Shown piece by piece: positions 8,009-16,135 of a DNA stretch of 50,739 nt. The position numbers were made by a program, and so were the translations under genes. The stretch's first letter is position 1; the number at the start of each line of letters is the position of its first letter. The notes below the pieces were generated by a model. The model had not been told where the DNA came from, ran no database searches, and saw only the letters and a program-made list of their open reading frames with translations. The stretch is from Bacillota bacterium (lineage in GTDB: Bacteria; Bacillota; Limnochordia; Darwinibacteriales; DTU012), in assembly GCA_012520795.1 (NCBI GenBank), contig JAAYNP010000106.1, forward strand, positions 1 to 50,739, in the 5' to 3' direction.

Positions 8009-10576
8009 ATGAATATGAAGCAATGGCATGTACAAACTGTTGAAGAAACATTTCAGGCTGTTCAGTCAAGTCCAGGGGGGTTAACCGATGATCAGGCGGG
8101 AAAACGGCTGCAGGAACACGGCCCCAATGAACTGGAGCAGGGTGAATCGAAAACACTGCTTGACATCTTCCTCGAGCAGTTTGCTGATTTGATGATCTGG
8201 GTTTTGATTGGCGCAGCCGTAATTTCAGGTATAGTTGGGGAGTGGATCGATGCCGGTATTATTCTCATTGTCGTAATCTTAAATGCTGTTTTAGGCACAG
8301 TTCAGGAAAGCAAAGCGGAGCGGGCTTTGGAAGCATTGAAAGCGATGACTACCCCTACAGCCAATGTGATCCGGAATGGCAACGTGAGCCAAATTCCCGC
8401 TCGCCAGCTTGTGGTGGGTGATATTGTACTGCTGGAGGCGGGTGACAGTATTCCCGCTGATCTGCGGCTGATAGAGGCCGCAGCCTTGAAAGCAGAAGAG
8501 TCAGCCCTTACGGGTGAATCGGTCCCGGTGGATAAGACTCCCCCGGCTTTAAGCGATCCCAAGTTGGGGATTGGAGATCGGACGAATATGCTCTACATGG
8601 GCACCAATGTCACTTATGGGCGTGGAACGGGGGTGGTGATTGCCACTGGAATGGATACCCAGATGGGCGCCATTGCCGCTCAACTTGCCTCTACAGAGAA
8701 GGAAATTACGCCTTTGCAGCGTAAACTTAATCAAATCTCTAATATACTTTCTATAGGAGTAATCGGGATAGCCATCGCAATCTTCATAGTGGGCCTGGTT
8801 AGCGGCCGGGAACCTTTAGATATGTTTCTAACAGCAATTAGCCTTGCCGTGGCAGCAATTCCCGAAGGATTAGTAGCGGTGATCACTATTGTCCTGGCGA
8901 GCGGCATGACTCGGATGGCTGCCCGGGGAGCTATTATTCGGCGGCTGCCGGCGGTGGAAACATTAGGCTCTACTCAAGTCATCTGCTCAGACAAAACAGG
9001 TACCCTGACTCAAAACAAGATGACGGTGCAGCAAGTCTGGGCCGAGAATGAACAGATTCTTTGCGAGGCAATGGGCCATTGTAATGACTCAAAACTGGAT
9101 CAGGATGGCGAACTTATCGGTGATCCAACGGAAACAGCTCTAATTGATTATCTCCTGACAGAGCAGTTGTGGACTGCAGATCAGATCCAGCGGCGCGTAC
9201 GGGCATGGGAAATACCATTTGATTCCAAACGGAAATTATCGACGGTTGCGATTGAACATCCCGATGGTGACGGAGTCCGGGTTTATGTCAAAGGAGCTCC
9301 CGATGTCCTGCTGGACCGTTGTATCAGCGAAGTTCAAGACGGGACAGTGATCCCGTTAGCAGAATCCCGCAAAACAGAAATTACAGCTGCCAATGAGACC
9401 ATGGGCGCCAAAGCTTTGCGTGTTTTGGCATTTGCCTACAAGGATACAAATGAGCAGCCAGACCTTACTCAACCGGAATTGGTGGAACATGATTTGACCT
9501 TTGTTGGCTTAGTAGGAATGATTGATCCACCGCGGCCTGAGGTTAAGGATGCCATTGCCACCTGCAGGCAGGCGGGAATCATGCCCGTTATGGTTACAGG
9601 TGATCATTTGGTGACTGCCAAGGCGATTGCCAATGAGTTGGGGATCATGGTTGATCAGAACCGGGCCATAACTGGAGCCGAGTTGGAACAAATGTCCGAT
9701 GCGGAGCTGGAAGGCCAGGTTAAGGAGATCGCCGTTTACGCCCGGGTAGCGCCGGAACATAAGAGCCGGATCGTGAGGGCATGGCAGCGCAAAGGTGCGG
9801 TAGTGGCCATGACCGGGGATGGTGTTAATGACGCTCCTGCGCTAAAGGCTGCTGATATCGGGGTGGGTATGGGTATTACCGGCACCGATGTATCTAAACA
9901 AGTTGCAGATATGGTGCTGACAGATGATAATTTTGCTACAATTGTATCAGCGGTCAAGGGGGGCCGCAGGATTTTCGACAATATTCACAAGACGGTGCGC
10001 TTTTTACTGTCGTCCAACGTCGGCGAGGTTTTAGCGATTTTGACGGCGACTATAATCGGGTGGCGGATGCTGGCGCCTGTGCATATTCTCTGGATTAATC
10101 TGGTCACCGATACTTTTCCCGCTTTAGCTTTAGGCGTAGAGCCTGCAGAACCGGATGTGATGCACAGGCCACCGCGGAACAGCCAGGCGCCGCTGCTGAG
10201 TGGGAAAGATTGGCTGCGGATTGCTTTTGTCGGCGCAGTGGAAGCTCTGGCCGCTCTGTTTGCCTACCGTTTGGGGGGAGAAAGTACAGCAGGTACGACT
10301 ATGGCTTTCCTTACTTTGTCTCTCTCGCAGTTGTTCGCTGCGATTGGATTTCAAAGCGAACGCCACAGCATCATCAATATTGATCCCAAAAACCATCCCA
10401 TGCTGTGGCTGGCATTTATCGCTTCTGCATTATTGCAGCTGGTTGTAATCCTTGTACCTTTTCTCCGCAACTTGTTTGATTTGGCAGTGTTAACAGGCAC
10501 TCAGTGGTTGATGGTGCTGGGGCTGTGTTTGATTGTGCTGTGCTTTATTGAGATCCAAAAATGGATCACCAAATAA
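8009..10576 (+). CDS. P-type cation-transporting ATPase (type IIA-like), probably Mn2+/Ca2+ export
   Basis: An 855-residue membrane ATPase with an N-terminal cation-ATPase domain, an actuator-domain TGES motif near 170, PEGL in the fourth membrane helix (residues 285-288), the phosphorylated Asp in DKTGT (D328) and the hinge motif TGDGVNDAP. Length and motifs fit the SERCA/PMCA-like bacterial group that moves Ca2+ or Mn2+ out of the cytoplasm. AGGAGGG precedes the ATG by nine bases. Control by a manganese riboswitch argues for Mn2+ as a physiological substrate, but the ion-site residues alone do not settle Ca2+ versus Mn2+. The popT gene follows after 27 bases and is likely cotranscribed. Confidence 0.9.
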   Translation: MNMKQWHVQTVEETFQAVQSSPGGLTDDQAGKRLQEHGPNELEQGESKTLLDIFLEQFADLMIWVLIGAAVISGIVGEWIDAGIILIVVILNAVLGTVQESKAERALEALKAMTTPTANVIRNGNVSQIPARQLVVGDIVLLEAGDSIPADLRLIEAAALKAEESALTGESVPVDKTPPALSDPKLGIGDRTNMLYMGTNVTYGRGTGVVIATGMDTQMGAIAAQLASTEKEITPLQRKLNQISNILSIGVIGIAIAIFIVGLVSGREPLDMFLTAISLAVAAIPEGLVAVITIVLASGMTRMAARGAIIRRLPAVETLGSTQVICSDKTGTLTQNKMTVQQVWAENEQILCEAMGHCNDSKLDQDGELIGDPTETALIDYLLTEQLWTADQIQRRVRAWEIPFDSKRKLSTVAIEHPDGDGVRVYVKGAPDVLLDRCISEVQDGTVIPLAESRKTEITAANETMGAKALRVLAFAYKDTNEQPDLTQPELVEHDLTFVGLVGMIDPPRPEVKDAIATCRQAGIMPVMVTGDHLVTAKAIANELGIMVDQNRAITGAELEQMSDAELEGQVKEIAVYARVAPEHKSRIVRAWQRKGAVVAMTGDGVNDAPALKAADIGVGMGITGTDVSKQVADMVLTDDNFATIVSAVKGGRRIFDNIHKTVRFLLSSNVGEVLAILTATIIGWRMLAPVHILWINLVTDTFPALALGVEPAEPDVMHRPPRNSQAPLLSGKDWLRIAFVGAVEALAALFAYRLGGESTAGTTMAFLTLSLSQLFAAIGFQSERHSIINIDPKNHPMLWLAFIASALLQLVVILVPFLRNLFDLAVLTGTQWLMVLGLCLIVLCFIEIQKWITK

Positions 10577-10603
10577 ACGCAAGCAAATGGCAGGTGGAGT
10601 TTG

Positions 10604-11443
10604 ATGGCAGTGCAGGTGCGAAACTTTAAAGACAGCTTCTATCTGGTTCTAGTGGGAATGGTGATTGGCTCTGGAATGATCATTCCCGGAGTCAGCGGTG
10701 GAGTAATGGCGGTGGTTTTTGGGATCTATGAGCAAATCATTGATGTTGTGGCCCGGCCATGGCGGAATTTGTGGGCCAATCTCAAATTTACCGTACCACT
10801 TGTTTTAGGCGCCCTGGTTAGTGTCTTTGTCCTGAGCAATGTCTTATCTTATCTCTTGACCTATTATCCGGTCCTGGTCAAATACTTGTTCATTGGCCTC
10901 TTGGCCGGCAGTATTCCGGCACTGGTCAAGGTTGCTAATGAACGAGGTTTTAACCGGCATTACTTGGGCACTTTTCTAGTAGGGTTGCTTTTGATGTTGA
11001 TTCCTTTAATAGTTGCCGCCAAAGTGCAGACACTAACAGATGCAAGCACTGTTACAGGTTTGAGTGGCTGGCAGTCTGTGCTGTCCGGTATTCTGCTGGC
11101 TGCCGGGACAGTGGTTCCGGGAGTCAGTTCATCGTTTTTGCTGATCTTTACCGGTACTTATGAAGTGCTACTCAATGCAGTGGCCGACTTGCAGATACTG
11201 GTACTGCTGCCAACTGGGATCTCGGCTGTAATCAGTGCATTCCTGATCTCCCGGGTGACCTCCTATCTGCTCCGCAGATTCTACGGTTGGACCTATTATG
11301 GATTACTGGGAGTAGTGGCCGGTTCAATCATTGTGGTCTTCCCCGGCTTGCCCCGCGGTTTCTGGGAGGGGTTACTGGCTCTAATGCTGTTAGCGTTCGG
11401 GATTTTGGCGGCCTGGGGATTATCGAAAGCGGATAAGAATTGA
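10604..11443 (+). CDS. popT: DUF368 / PopT family membrane protein (undecaprenyl phosphate translocase)
   Basis: A 279-residue protein with about eight hydrophobic segments and an internal repeat: GMIIPGVSGG near residue 26 is echoed by GTVVPGVSSS near residue 168. This twin motif is characteristic of DUF368, a family shown to return undecaprenyl phosphate across the membrane for cell-wall and glycan synthesis. An in-frame TTG at 10601 precedes the ATG; AGGTGG at 10592-10597 fits the ATG at 10604 better. The gene is directly behind the P-type ATPase. Confidence 0.85.
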   Translation: MAVQVRNFKDSFYLVLVGMVIGSGMIIPGVSGGVMAVVFGIYEQIIDVVARPWRNLWANLKFTVPLVLGALVSVFVLSNVLSYLLTYYPVLVKYLFIGLLAGSIPALVKVANERGFNRHYLGTFLVGLLLMLIPLIVAAKVQTLTDASTVTGLSGWQSVLSGILLAAGTVVPGVSSSFLLIFTGTYEVLLNAVADLQILVLLPTGISAVISAFLISRVTSYLLRRFYGWTYYGLLGVVAGSIIVVFPGLPRGFWEGLLALMLLAFGILAAWGLSKADKN

Positions 11444-11584
11444 GTAAAAACAAGCTCTCCAGCCTTTGTTAGTTTGGAATAACTGTTGTATCTTTTGCAC
11501 TCTGATAGGATTAGGGAAAAAGACACAGAATTAATTACCAAGTCTGGCTAATTACTAAGTGCAACTATGAGAGGATGTAGCCAT

Positions 11585-12202
11585 TTGATCGGTGTCATTG
11601 ACTACAAGGCAGGGAACGCTCCGAGTGTTGTCAACGCATTGCGCAGACTGAACATAGCCTGCCAACTCGTATCTACTCCTGAACAGCTGCGGAATTTCAG
11701 CGGTGTGATCCTTCCCGGAGTTGGCTCGGCCCCGGCAACAGTTGAATCCCTGGCTGAACTGGGCTTTATTCCTGAACTGGAGACTTTGGTACTTGAGAAG
11801 AAACTGCCTTTTCTGGGCATTTGTGTAGGGATGCAGATCTTGTTTGAACACAGCGAGGAAAGGGATACCACTTGTCTGGGATGGCTGAAGGGGACAGTCA
11901 GGCGATTCCCTAAAGAGCTGCGGGTGCCCCAGATTGGTTGGAATAAAGTCAATTTTAGAGCCAATCATTGCTTTAATCATGGGATTAACAAATCTGAGTA
12001 CTTCTATTTTGTCAATTCCTACTACGCTGCGCCTGAATCAGAAGAAATCATCCTGGGAACCACCGAGTATGGTTTGGAGTTTTGTGCGGTTATAGCCAGT
12101 GAGAATATCCATGCCACACAATTTCACGTTGAAAAGAGTGGTATCGTAGGTTTAAAGATGCTGCAAAACTTTGCTGCGATAGTAGGTGACAAATCATGCT
12201 GA
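11585..12202 (+). CDS. hisH: HisH-like glutamine amidotransferase subunit (orphan HisHF pair)
   Basis: A 205-residue class I glutamine amidotransferase. The nucleophile is the Cys in GICVGMQ and the His/Glu pair is in QFHVEKS, so the catalytic triad looks intact. Family members start with a sequence like MIGVIDYKAGN, which favours TTG at 11585 (GAGG ten bases upstream) over the in-frame ATG at 11567, which lacks a ribosome site. It overlaps hisF by seven bases (ATGCTGA). No other histidine gene is nearby. Given the altered HisF partner, it may feed ammonia to a reaction other than histidine synthesis, as the related WbuY/WbuZ pairs do. Confidence 0.82.
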   Translation: MIGVIDYKAGNAPSVVNALRRLNIACQLVSTPEQLRNFSGVILPGVGSAPATVESLAELGFIPELETLVLEKKLPFLGICVGMQILFEHSEERDTTCLGWLKGTVRRFPKELRVPQIGWNKVNFRANHCFNHGINKSEYFYFVNSYYAAPESEEIILGTTEYGLEFCAVIASENIHATQFHVEKSGIVGLKMLQNFAAIVGDKSC

Positions 12203-12990
12203 CCAAACGGTTGATTGCCTGTTTTGATGTCAAGAACGGGATGGTGACCAAAGCCCGTCAATTTCAAGACAATATTGATATTGAGCGGGCTGAAGCGATA
12301 GCCAGCAAAATCTACGAGGAACAAATCGACGAGATCATCTTTTATGACATTATGGCCAGCGCTGAGAAGCGGGAAATTGATCTGGAAATGGTCAGGGCAG
12401 TTGCCAGGCAGGTTTTCGTTCCTTTTACAGTAGGCGGGGGCATTCGCAACCTTGACGATATGTACCGGGTGCTAAAATCGGGGGCTGAGAAAATCAGTAT
12501 TGACTCCATGGCTGTACGGAATCCTAAACTGATCGAGGAAGCCGCTCTTGCTTTTGGCAGCCAGTGCGTGGTTCTTAGTATGCAGGTAAAAAAGGTAGAG
12601 AAGACTGCCAAGATGCCGAGCGGCTATGAAATCATGATCGATGGTGCCAGAGTGGCTACAGGGATAGATGCTCTGGAATGGGCTAAACGGGGTGAAGGAC
12701 TGGGTGCAGGAGAACTTTGTGTCAATAGTATCGATCGCGATGGCACCCATACTGGCTATGATTTAGAGATTACCGGATTGATCAGTGAAAATGTGCGCAT
12801 TCCTGTGATTGCCTCAGGGGGGGCGGGTAAACCGGAGCACCTGTTGGAAGTCTTTACCCAGACCCAGGCATCAGCAGGAATCATCAGTTCGCTGCTCTAC
12901 TCTCCCCGTTTGGAGCGGAACTACGCCGTCAAGGAGCTGAAAACCTATCTTGCCAGCCACGGCATTCCGGTGCGGCCTTGGATCGAATGA
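12196..12990 (+). CDS. hisF: HisF-like cyclase/amidation subunit with Gln at catalytic position 130
   Basis: A 264-residue (beta-alpha)8 barrel. Aligned by eye to Thermotoga HisF, Asp11 is kept (CFDVKNG), as are residues of the ammonia gate and interface (Arg5, Glu46, Lys99 and the Glu of GAGEL), the GGGIR loop, IDRDGT and IASGGAG. The second catalytic aspartate, Asp130 in the usual IDAKR motif, is replaced: the segment reads SMQVKK and the Gln falls at residue 130. The start ATG overlaps the hisH stop. With the tunnel intact but the acid/base residue gone, normal imidazoleglycerol-phosphate formation is doubtful and a different amidation is plausible. The true substrate cannot be read from context. 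Confidence 0.82.
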   Translation: MLTKRLIACFDVKNGMVTKARQFQDNIDIERAEAIASKIYEEQIDEIIFYDIMASAEKREIDLEMVRAVARQVFVPFTVGGGIRNLDDMYRVLKSGAEKISIDSMAVRNPKLIEEAALAFGSQCVVLSMQVKKVEKTAKMPSGYEIMIDGARVATGIDALEWAKRGEGLGAGELCVNSIDRDGTHTGYDLEITGLISENVRIPVIASGGAGKPEHLLEVFTQTQASAGIISSLLYSPRLERNYAVKELKTYLASHGIPVRPWIE

Positions 12991-13022
12991 CTAATCAATC
13001 TTAGTGCGGAGGGGGAGTGGGG

Positions 13023-13655
13023 ATGAATTTGGATGAGATCAAAGCGTTGGCATACAAGCATTTAGCTGGTCGTAAAGCTCATAGGGAGCGAGAAACAGGA
13101 TTCATCTATTACCATGGGCAGAGGGTGGCAAAAATCGCCGTTCAGCTGCGGCAGCTGCTCCTTCCTGATGACCACAGCCATGATCAGGAACTGACTGCGG
13201 CCGGTTACTTCCATGATATAGCCAAAGGTATCGAGCCCCACAGCGTTTATGGAGCGGTTTTGATACGGGAGATCCTGGCTGACCTCTGCACCCGGGAGCA
13301 GATTGAGCGGATTTCCGAGCTGATCCACTATCATCCGTTTCGTGACCCTGACAAAGACTACAATGATTGGATCAAAATCATTCAAGATGCAGATATTATC
13401 GACCATATGGGTGTAGTGGACATTTGGGTCGAGTTTCACTATCAGGCCCATTTGGACGGGCCTTTATCGGATGCGGTACGGTTCTATGAAACCTATTTCT
13501 GGCCTTTGGCAGCAAAAATGAGGGGTCAGCTCAATTATGAAATTTCCAGGCAAATTTTTGATGACAGGAACAGATTTTTGATGAATTTTGTCAATCGGAT
13601 GAAAGTTGAGGCCGATGGCGCGATCTATAATCTTGATAATCTGAAAAAGGTATAG
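13023..13655 (+). CDS. HD-domain metal-dependent phosphohydrolase
   Basis: A 210-residue protein with the HD signature: His31 in YYHGQRV, His64-Asp65 in GYFHDIAKG, and a later Asp in IIQDADIID. This fits small HD hydrolases acting on nucleotides or phosphate esters. GTG at 13017 is in frame, but the GGAGGGGG site fits the ATG at 13023. The gene is 32 bases downstream of hisF and could be in the same transcript. The substrate is unknown. Confidence 0.75.
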   Translation: MNLDEIKALAYKHLAGRKAHRERETGFIYYHGQRVAKIAVQLRQLLLPDDHSHDQELTAAGYFHDIAKGIEPHSVYGAVLIREILADLCTREQIERISELIHYHPFRDPDKDYNDWIKIIQDADIIDHMGVVDIWVEFHYQAHLDGPLSDAVRFYETYFWPLAAKMRGQLNYEISRQIFDDRNRFLMNFVNRMKVEADGAIYNLDNLKKV

Positions 13656-13706
13656 ACCTGTTGGCAGCAGCTCAGCAATAGAAAAAAACAGAAACAGGGT
13701 GATCTA

Positions 13707-14492
13707 ATGATTACAATTTGGGAGAAGGAGATTCCCGGATGGGATTCACAGATCGAGCAAAGAGTTCCTGCACTTGATCCATATCTGGTAAAAACGGATC
13801 TGCCGGTTGGCGCCTTTGTTGTCTGCCCAGGGGGCGCATACATCCATAAGGCTAAACATGAAGGTAAGGATGTAGCTTTGTGGTTGAACTCAATCGGATT
13901 ATCGGCATTCGTGCTGGACTACCGCATTGCACCTTACCGCCACCCGGCACCTCTGTCAGATGCCCGGCGGGCAGTTCAATTTGTGCGGGCGCACGCTGCA
14001 GAGTATAACATCAATCCGGGCAAGGTGGGCATAATAGGTTTTTCCGCAGGAGGGCATCTGGCGGCATCAGCGGCGGTCTATCCGCTGGAGGCTGATCCAA
14101 CGGCTGCTGATCTTGTGGAAAGGGTAAGTTCAGCTCCAGATTGCTTAATACTAGGATATCCGGTGATATCTATGGAAAGATTCTATCATCAGGGCTCCCG
14201 GGATAGTCTGCTTGGGCCTGATCCTGAACCGGCTGTGGTAGATCAAATGTCACTGGAAAAACATGTTCATGGGCAAATGCCGCCTGCATTCATCTGGCAC
14301 ACCGCTGATGATCAGTCTGTTCCTGTGGAAAACAGTCTCATGTTTACCTCTGCCTTGAGTAAAGCACAGGTAAGTTTCGCCCTCCATATCCTGCCCCGCG
14401 GCAGGCATGGGCTGGGCCTGGCCCAGGAACAGCCGGAGGTTGCAGTGTGGACGGATTTGGCGGCAAAGTGGCTGAAACAGATCGGATTTTGA
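13707..14492 (+). CDS. Alpha/beta hydrolase, esterase/lipase (BD-FAE-like)
   Basis: A 261-residue cytoplasmic hydrolase without a signal peptide. The oxyanion motif is PGGAYIH near residue 40, the nucleophile Ser is in GFSAGGH near 112, the acid is in HTADDQSVP and the His is in GRHGLGL near the C terminus. The pattern matches the acetyl-xylan-esterase-like group of alpha/beta hydrolases (COG0657-like). The site AGGGTGAT precedes the ATG. The dcd gene follows after 11 bases. The substrate is not predictable beyond a carboxylic ester. Confidence 0.8.
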   Translation: MITIWEKEIPGWDSQIEQRVPALDPYLVKTDLPVGAFVVCPGGAYIHKAKHEGKDVALWLNSIGLSAFVLDYRIAPYRHPAPLSDARRAVQFVRAHAAEYNINPGKVGIIGFSAGGHLAASAAVYPLEADPTAADLVERVSSAPDCLILGYPVISMERFYHQGSRDSLLGPDPEPAVVDQMSLEKHVHGQMPPAFIWHTADDQSVPVENSLMFTSALSKAQVSFALHILPRGRHGLGLAQEQPEVAVWTDLAAKWLKQIGF

Positions 14493-14503
14493 GGTAAAAG
14501 CAG

Positions 14504-15034
14504 ATGATTCTATCAGGGAAAGAGATATACCGGAATTTGAACAAAAAGATCTTCATTGAGCCGTTTAACATTGGGCAGCTTAATCCCAACAGTTATAATC
14601 TGCGGCTCCATGAGGAACTGCTGGTCTATGATGAACCGGTCTTGGACATGAAAAAACCAAACAAGACACAGCTGATCACCATTCCTGAATCGGGACTAGT
14701 TTTGGAACCGGGCCGTTTGTACTTGGGCAGGACGGTGGAGTACACCCGGACGAAAGGTTTCGTGCCGATGCTGGAAGGGCGCTCTTCCGTGGGCAGGCTC
14801 GGCTTAGTAGTCCATGTTACTGCCGGGTTCGGGGATGTGGGGTTTGCCGGGTATTGGACTCTGGAGCTGTTCTGCGTCAACCCTGTCAAGATTTACCCCG
14901 GTGTGGAGGTCTGCCAGATCTATTACCATACGATTCAGGGAGATTACGAGCCCTACTCAAGCGGCAAGTACCAGAACAATTTCGGCATTCAGCCCAGTAT
15001 GCTGTACAAGGATTTTGAAAAGCAAGGGCGCTGA
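14504..15034 (+). CDS. dcd: dCTP deaminase (possibly bifunctional dUTP-forming/dUTPase type)
   Basis: A 176-residue trimeric dUTPase-fold protein. EGRSSVGRLGL matches the family motif (DGRSSLARLGL in E. coli), and the catalytic Glu lies in the GFAGYWTLEL segment. The wording TAGFGDVGFAG is closer to bifunctional deaminase/dUTPase enzymes than to the E. coli motif (TAHRIDPGWSG), so direct dCTP-to-dUMP conversion is possible but not proven. GAGG overlapping the previous stop serves as ribosome site. A strong hairpin follows. Confidence 0.85.
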   Translation: MILSGKEIYRNLNKKIFIEPFNIGQLNPNSYNLRLHEELLVYDEPVLDMKKPNKTQLITIPESGLVLEPGRLYLGRTVEYTRTKGFVPMLEGRSSVGRLGLVVHVTAGFGDVGFAGYWTLELFCVNPVKIYPGVEVCQIYYHTIQGDYEPYSSGKYQNNFGIQPSMLYKDFEKQGR

Positions 15035-15054
15035 ATGCCCAACAGTGGAATATG

Positions 15055-15097
15055 CAGCTAAACGGCTGCCGTGGGGCAGCCGTTTAGCTGTACTTTT
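15055..15097 (+). terminator. Terminator hairpin between convergent dcd and CBS-ACT genes
   Basis: Bases 15055-15070 and 15075-15090 form a perfect 16-bp stem with a GTGG loop, followed by TACTTTTCATT on the plus strand. The minus-strand tail lacks a T-run. The hairpin includes the last codons and stop of the minus-strand gene. Confidence 0.75.
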
Positions 15098-15737
15098 CAT
15101 TAAGCATTTTCCAGTGTACTACCTCAAAGCCGTGGGCTGTCAGTTCGCCAATGAGGGGTTCAGGGTTGTCGGTGGAAATCCTGACGACAATATAAGCAGA
15201 TTCGGCACTGGCTGCATAGGTGGCCAGGCTGATGATGGCCAGATTAAGCGACTTGATAATGGTTGTCAAATCGGCAATCACACCAACCCGGTCCTTCACT
15301 TGGACTGTAACCCGCACTCCGGGGCGATCAAGCCCGAACATCTTGGTTAAGGCGTCATAAATATTCCTTTCGGTAATGATGCCTATCAGTTTACCGTTTT
15401 CCAATACAGGTAGACACCCTACATCCTCTTCATGCATGATCATCGTTGCTTCTTCAACGGTTGTATCAGGGGAAACCGAAATCACTGCTTTGGTCATTAC
15501 ATCGGCTACCCTGATTTGGTCCGTAAGGTAGTTAATCTCATATTTGCTCAGTGTGGTCGCGGGCGAAGGAAGAGCCTTGGCCACATCCTTTTCCGTAATG
15601 ATTCCCACCAGCTGGCTTCGGTCCATTACCGGCATCCTCTTTAACTTGTGTTTTTTCATTAAATCGGCGGTAGCAGGAAGAGAAGCATCTAACGACACAG
15701 TGATCGGATCTTTGGTCATGAAGGTTCTTACAAACAT
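15084..15737 (-). CDS. CBS-pair and ACT domain protein (AcuB-like)
   Basis: A 217-residue protein with two CBS motifs (residues 1-125: MTKDPITVS and VMTKAVISVS each begin one) and a C-terminal ACT domain starting near VTVQVKDRVGVIADL. Length and order match AcuB-like proteins of Firmicutes. CBS pairs bind adenine nucleotides or S-adenosylmethionine and ACT domains bind amino acids, so it is probably a metabolite-sensing regulator. The frame extends 18 codons further upstream, but the Met at 15737 has GGTGG seven bases before it and matches family N termini. It is transcribed alone. Confidence 0.8.
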   Translation of the reverse strand: MFVRTFMTKDPITVSLDASLPATADLMKKHKLKRMPVMDRSQLVGIITEKDVAKALPSPATTLSKYEINYLTDQIRVADVMTKAVISVSPDTTVEEATMIMHEEDVGCLPVLENGKLIGIITERNIYDALTKMFGLDRPGVRVTVQVKDRVGVIADLTTIIKSLNLAIISLATYAASAESAYIVVRISTDNPEPLIGELTAHGFEVVHWKMLNEKYS

Positions 15738-16135
15738 CTTTTCCCACCGAGTTTCGGTAGGTTCACCTGCCTTTCTGTCGGAGTCTTCCAAATCTAGAAT
15801 TCTTTATTTTCTGCGATTCTCCTCCATTACCAGACAGGTGCATCCATTTTTTAACCTTCGTTCGGTTTTTGTTTTCCGTGTCTTTTCAAATCCTCACCAT
15901 CCAACACCCCATGGGGCCGCCGGTTTTCGTATCCACCACTGAAACCATGTCTTTGTGAACTTGTTTCGGGGGTTTTTCCTTATTTGAGCCCGCCTTTTTC
16001 CGCTGTTTGTAGTTCACTGCCCACCTTCCTATCCAAGTGTAGTCTGTCCGTGAAAAAGGATGTCCAACCTTAAGTACGAATATTAACTACTGACACGGTA
16101 TTTTCCGTGACGATTATTTCAACGAGGGAATCTGG
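15738..16135. other. 398-base non-coding gap between divergent genes
   Basis: No convincing gene. On the minus strand, bases 16069-15980 are open for 29 codons ending in a K-x-G-G-L-K-like tail that reads like the C terminus of a transposase, with no start codon. A small inverted repeat, CACGG at 16094-16098 and CCGTG at 16105-16109, lies 27 bases before the methyltransferase start and could be a regulatory site. The plus strand is T-rich through 15820-16010. Confidence 0.4.

Noticed and set aside
14814-15350. 178-codon plus-strand frame across the dcd terminator
   Set aside because: It overlaps dcd and the antisense of the CBS-ACT gene, both of which have strong family motifs; the frame itself has none.
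15544-15942. 132-codon plus-strand frame
   Set aside because: Its first part is antisense to the CBS-ACT gene and the rest is T-rich non-coding sequence without a ribosome site.
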